Assembly (NCBI RefSeq): GCF_002005425.1
Contig: NZ_CP019704.1
Coordinates: 558,001 to 622,000, forward strand
Reading direction: 5' to 3'
Length of the DNA stretch: 64,000 nucleotides
Source of the DNA: Polaribacter sp. BM10
GTDB taxonomy: Bacteria; Bacteroidota; Bacteroidia; Flavobacteriales; Flavobacteriaceae
Shown: piece by piece, positions 61,024-64,000 of the stretch
How the letters are laid out: each line of letters starts with the position of its first letter
How positions within the stretch are numbered: the stretch's first letter is position 1
The notes under the pieces: generated by a model
The model's input: the letters and a program-made list of their open reading frames with translations, nothing else
Told to the model about the DNA's origin: nothing
The model's database searches: none
Made by a program: the position numbers and the translations under genes

Positions 61024-61848
61024 TTAATTTAAAATGCTACCGCAATTGTAACAAAATGTTGCGTTTTTTTTATGTTTTTCTTTTAAACACGTTGGGCAAG
61101 ATTGTGTATTTGTGTCTATATCTTCGTCTGCTTTTGTCATTTCAGAACTAACAATTCCGGTTGGAATTGCAATAATAGAATACCCTAAAATCATAATTAC
61201 ACTTGCAATTAATTGGCCTAATGGTGTTTGCGGTGCAATATCACCAAAACCAACTGTAGTTAACGTTACAATTGCCCAATAAATACTTTTAGGAATATTT
61301 GTAAAACCATTTTCGGCACCTTCTATCATATACATAACTGTGCCTAAAATTATACAAACTATTAAAACGAAGAATAAAAATACAGCAATTTTTGCTCTAC
61401 TAGACTTTAAAGCTAATAATAATTTGTTTGAAGCGCCAATATATCTTGCTAATTTTAAAATTCTAAAGATTCTTAACAGTCTTAAAGCTCTTAAAGCCAC
61501 TAAACTTTGCGAGCCTATCAATATAAATGATAAATATTTAGGAATGGTAGAAAGTAAATCAATAATACCATAAAAGCTAAAGATGTATTTAAATGGTTTT
61601 CTTATCGATATAATTCTAATAATATATTCAATTGTAAAGAAAATTGTAATAATCCATTCGCCAATGTTTAAAAAATCATGATATTCATTATCAAAACTCT
61701 CTACACTTTCTAGCATTACCAAAAAAATACTTGCAATTATAGCAATAAGTAGTACAACGTCAAAAAGCTTTCCTTGTTTGGTGTCTGCTTCATAAATAAT
61801 TTCATGAAGTCTTTCTTTCCAAGAAGATTTTTTTTCGTTTTTGTTCAA
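61024..61848 (-). CDS. Voltage-gated-type potassium channel with C-terminal zinc ribbon (TTG start)
   Basis: This 274-residue membrane protein has six helices, an S4 segment LRALRLLRIFRILKLARY with five regularly spaced basic residues, and the pore loop TLTTVGFGDIAPQTPLG with the K+ filter TVGFGD. At the end CPTC and CYNC (about 252-270) form a zinc ribbon. No ATG precedes helix 1: an in-frame stop lies six codons upstream of the TTG at 61846-61848, so the TTG is the likely start. The channel leads the operon with miaA and DUF2254. Confidence 0.88.
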   Translation of the reverse strand: MNKNEKKSSWKERLHEIIYEADTKQGKLFDVVLLIAIIASIFLVMLESVESFDNEYHDFLNIGEWIITIFFTIEYIIRIISIRKPFKYIFSFYGIIDLLSTIPKYLSFILIGSQSLVALRALRLLRIFRILKLARYIGASNKLLLALKSSRAKIAVFLFFVLIVCIILGTVMYMIEGAENGFTNIPKSIYWAIVTLTTVGFGDIAPQTPLGQLIASVIMILGYSIIAIPTGIVSSEMTKADEDIDTNTQSCPTCLKEKHKKNATFCYNCGSILN

Positions 61849-61999
61849 AATAATTATAATTTTCTAATACAATACTACGATTATTTACCATGTTTAAAAA
61901 ATTTTTACAACTATTTTTAGCAGTGTTTATAAGGGATTAGAAAAAATATGAAAAAAAGTTACATTTTAAAAAACCGTATATCTAATAACCTCGTAAGTA

Positions 62000-62038
62000 G
62001 TGTGAGATTCAATTAAATATTAACTATAAAACTCACAC
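62000..62038. promoter_or_regulatory. Dyad GTGTGAG-N25-CTCACAC before the DUF4331 gene
   Basis: Perfect 7-base arms at 62000-62006 and 62032-62038 end one base before the ATG at 62040. In mRNA this would be a hairpin covering the start codon region. In DNA it could be an operator. Confidence 0.4.
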
Positions 62039-62039
62039 A

Positions 62040-62696
62040 ATGAAAAAAAGTAAAATTTTAATAGGAACCGTAATTGTTGCAATTATTGGTTTAATTACAG
62101 TAGCGGCAGATCATATTGATGCACCTGCAGCTCAAGGAACATCTGCAGATATTACAGATTTTTATGCTTTCGAAGGAGAAAACACAGATAATTTAGTATT
62201 TGTAGCAAATGTTCAAGGTCTTTTAAGTCCTTCTGCCACATCAACAACATCTTTTGATGAAAATGTTTTGGTAGAGTTTAATATTGATACAGATGGTGAC
62301 GCAGTAGAAGATTTGGTAATTCAAGCAATTCCTAGAGATGGTAAAATGTATTTCTTTGGGCCAGTAGCACCATCTTCTACAGGATTAACAAGTAATATTG
62401 CTACAATGTCTTCTGTAAAAGGAGAAGTAGATATTACTGCGTATGGTTCATCAGCAATTATTGCAGAAAATAGTGCAGGAATGAAAATGTTTGCAGGACC
62501 AAGAGATGATCCTTTCTTTATGGATTTTGCTAGATATAATGAAGTTGTTGGTGGAACTGCTTCTGGTTTTAATAACCCAGGTTCTGATACTTTTGCAGGT
62601 TCAAATGTACTATCTATAGTTGTAGAAGTTCCTAAAAGTATGGTTGGTACTTCTGGTACAATTAATACTTGGGTAGAAGCTAAAGTAAAACAATAA
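62040..62696 (+). CDS. DUF4331 family protein, N-terminal half, secreted
   Basis: This 218-residue protein has a signal peptide (MKKSKILIGTVIVAIIGLIT) and then ADHIDAPAAQGTSADITDFY, the start of DUF4331, which reads DH.D.P.......DI.D.Y. The length is about half of the family's usual 450 or more. The end, PKSMVGTSGTINTWVEAKVK, closes a beta domain. A lipoprotein with the other half follows after 26 bases. Confidence 0.85.
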   Translation: MKKSKILIGTVIVAIIGLITVAADHIDAPAAQGTSADITDFYAFEGENTDNLVFVANVQGLLSPSATSTTSFDENVLVEFNIDTDGDAVEDLVIQAIPRDGKMYFFGPVAPSSTGLTSNIATMSSVKGEVDITAYGSSAIIAENSAGMKMFAGPRDDPFFMDFARYNEVVGGTASGFNNPGSDTFAGSNVLSIVVEVPKSMVGTSGTINTWVEAKVKQ

Positions 62697-62722
62697 TTAA
62701 CAAAATTTAAAAACAAAATATC

Positions 62723-63283
62723 ATGAAATTTAATTTTATAAAATATACAGCAGCTTTATTAATGTCTTCTATAGTATTGATTAGCTGTAATAATAACGAC
62801 GATGATGTGGTTGCAGTTGTAGCAACAGATTTTTCTGGAACTTTTATGCAAAAAGACCAAATGGGAAGACCAGCAGTAAATACTGTTTTTGTTTCTTCGG
62901 ATAATAAAGATGAATTCAATAACACAATTCCGTCAGAACAAAATGCCAAGTTTCAATCTATGTTTGAAGCCAATTTAAAAGGATTAAGTCCTGCGTATGC
63001 AAATGAAGGAGATACAAATGCTTTAGGTTTAGATGCTGCAGCTTTTACTGGTTTATTAGCAACAGATGTTTTAAATGTATCTTTAGACGGTACAACTACT
63101 TTTTACGACGGAGAAAACGTTTTAACAGGTAGAGCTTTAACAGATGATGTAATTACTGTTGAATTATTATTGATTTTTGGTGGAGAAGATTTTATGGAAA
63201 ATCCAACTTTATCAAATGATAATGTAGATGCAAATGACAAAGACTTTTTAACAAGTTTTCCATATTTAGCTTCTCCTTGGTAG
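62723..63283 (+). CDS. Lipoprotein corresponding to the C-terminal half of DUF4331
   Basis: This 186-residue protein has a lipobox-type leader ending VLISCNNND (Cys at about 21) with a downstream acidic stretch. DQMGRPAVNTVFV and DEFNNTIPSEQNAKF match the second half of full-length DUF4331 proteins (RxGRPxxNT and KDxFN). It is probably an outer-membrane lipoprotein working with the upstream gene. The role is unknown. Confidence 0.75.
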   Translation: MKFNFIKYTAALLMSSIVLISCNNNDDDVVAVVATDFSGTFMQKDQMGRPAVNTVFVSSDNKDEFNNTIPSEQNAKFQSMFEANLKGLSPAYANEGDTNALGLDAAAFTGLLATDVLNVSLDGTTTFYDGENVLTGRALTDDVITVELLLIFGGEDFMENPTLSNDNVDANDKDFLTSFPYLASPW

Positions 63284-63296
63284 TAGAAGCTTTTAG

Positions 63297-63334
63297 AAAT
63301 GACACATGTTTAAGGGAGCATGTGTCATTTTATT
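63297..63334 (+). terminator. Intrinsic terminator after the DUF4331 pair
   Basis: AAATGACACATG (63297-63308) pairs with CATGTGTCATTT (63319-63330), followed by TATT. The T tract is short, so termination may be partial. Confidence 0.75.
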
Positions 63335-63414
63335 AAAAAGTTAACTCTCTAATGTCTCGATGTATTTTCCCTAATAATACATCAGATATTTTTAATCAAC
63401 ATAAAATACAAACA

Positions 63415-64000
63415 ATGAAATATATCCAACTAATTTTATTATTTGTAACTTTTTCAATCGCAACGAGTTGCAGTAATTCAACAGACAAACAAATAACAAA
63501 TACTAAAGATTATAATGCCTATTTAAAAGCTACAGAAAATAACTCTTTAGAAAACATACAATCAGATTCTAATTTTTGGTCTCAAAAGTTAAAAAAGACT
63601 CCAAATCAATTTCCTTATTACGCAAAATTAGCATCAGCAAACAATGCAATGTTTAAGTTAACAGGAGAAATTGAATCTTTAAAAAGTGCAGAAAAAAACT
63701 TAACCATTGCTAATGAAAAAACATTTTATAATAACGCAGGTTATTTAAGAGGTTTGGCAAGAAACTATATTTCTCAGCACAGGTTTAACGAGGCGTTGCT
63801 TTTATTAAAAAAAGCAGAAAAAAACGGAGAAAAACTTCAACAAACTCAGTTTATGTTAATAGATGTTAACCTAGAATTAGGCAATCTTAAAGAAACTGAA
63901 AAATACTTATCTAAAGTTAAAAACTTTAAGAGTTTCGATTATTTAATAAGACTTTCTAAATACAACGATCATATTGGTAATTTAGATAAAGCAATAGCAT
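63415..64000 (+). CDS. TPR lipoprotein, truncated by the window end
   Basis: The frame opens at ATG 63415 and runs beyond the window (195 codons shown). The leader ends IATSCSNST, a lipobox with a Cys at about residue 19. The body shows helical repeats of TPR type: YYAKLASANNAMFKLTGEIE, AGYLRGLARNYISQHRFNEA and MLIDVNLELGNLKETEKYLS. It is probably an outer-membrane or periplasmic scaffold, linked to the DUF4331 pair by orientation and a short gap. Confidence 0.85.
   Translation, partial: MKYIQLILLFVTFSIATSCSNSTDKQITNTKDYNAYLKATENNSLENIQSDSNFWSQKLKKTPNQFPYYAKLASANNAMFKLTGEIESLKSAEKNLTIANEKTFYNNAGYLRGLARNYISQHRFNEALLLLKKAEKNGEKLQQTQFMLIDVNLELGNLKETEKYLSKVKNFKSFDYLIRLSKYNDHIGNLDKAIA

Noticed and set aside
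1..64000. CRISPR arrays, rRNA operons, riboswitches, transposons
   Set aside because: No regularly spaced direct repeats, rRNA-like stretches, known riboswitch cores (including TPP near the transketolase gene) or transposase motifs were found by reading.

Overview
The window looks like chromosomal DNA from a member of the Flavobacteriaceae (Bacteroidota), plausibly a marine genus near Polaribacter or Tenacibaculum. This rests on strong AT richness, promoters of the TTG / TAnnTTTG type, weak Shine-Dalgarno sequences, and many flavobacterial families (DUF3810, DUF6702, DUF4331, DUF937, split transketolase, membrane-bound TPR-HTH regulators, BshA). Genus assignment is inference. No rRNA, tRNA, CRISPR array, transposase or prophage gene was seen.

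Layout. 1-6.6 kb: a truncated tandem amidohydrolase, a DUF3810 membrane protein, dnaB, and a secreted amidotransferase-like protein. 6.65-11.9 kb: three tandem paralogous membrane-spanning TPR/AraC-type regulators whose ends are almost identical and whose sensor middles diverge. 12.2-17.7 kb: a lone N-terminal transketolase subunit, bshA (bacillithiol), a DUF937 protein, and an operon of dicarboxylate/glutamate symporter, sulfurtransferase and TerB-like protein. 17.8-23.6 kb: the sbcCD nuclease genes with a YkgJ-type cysteine-cluster gene. 23.8-27.3 kb: a two-gene accessory module, a NACHT-type STAND NTPase translationally coupled to a RelA/SpoT-fold nucleotidyltransferase, flanked upstream by repeats and palindromes. 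This is the best candidate for an undescribed (probably anti-phage) system.

27.3-34.2 kb: an HU-like protein, ttcA, an FKBP-type isomerase, an ergothioneine-type operon (egtB, egtD, and an Asp/Glu-racemase-like protein lacking one catalytic Cys), and small metabolic genes. 34.3-38.7 kb: a MacB/LolCDE-like ABC exporter operon with its adaptor. 38.9-48.8 kb: a lipoprotein, a GNAT acetyltransferase, two M1-type metallopeptidases, a DUF6702 protein, three tandem carboxypeptidase-regulatory-like proteins, and peptidase E. 48.8-55.7 kb (minus strand): tpx, dgkA, ftsK, lolA, an LptF/G permease, a RibB with a decayed RibA half, and a new 36-residue membrane ORF. 55.8-64 kb: a fasciclin protein, a MATE transporter, an OmpH/Skp protein, DUF2254, miaA, a voltage-gated-type K+ channel with a zinc ribbon, and a DUF4331 pair followed by a truncated TPR lipoprotein.

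Common themes are envelope biogenesis (LptF/G, LolA, OmpH, ABC exporter), thiol and redox chemistry (BshA, EgtB/EgtD, Tpx, rhodanese, DCC protein) and DNA maintenance (DnaB, FtsK, SbcCD, HU). Twelve intrinsic terminators can be read by eye and mark most transcription-unit ends. All functional calls are from reading the translated sequence without database searches.
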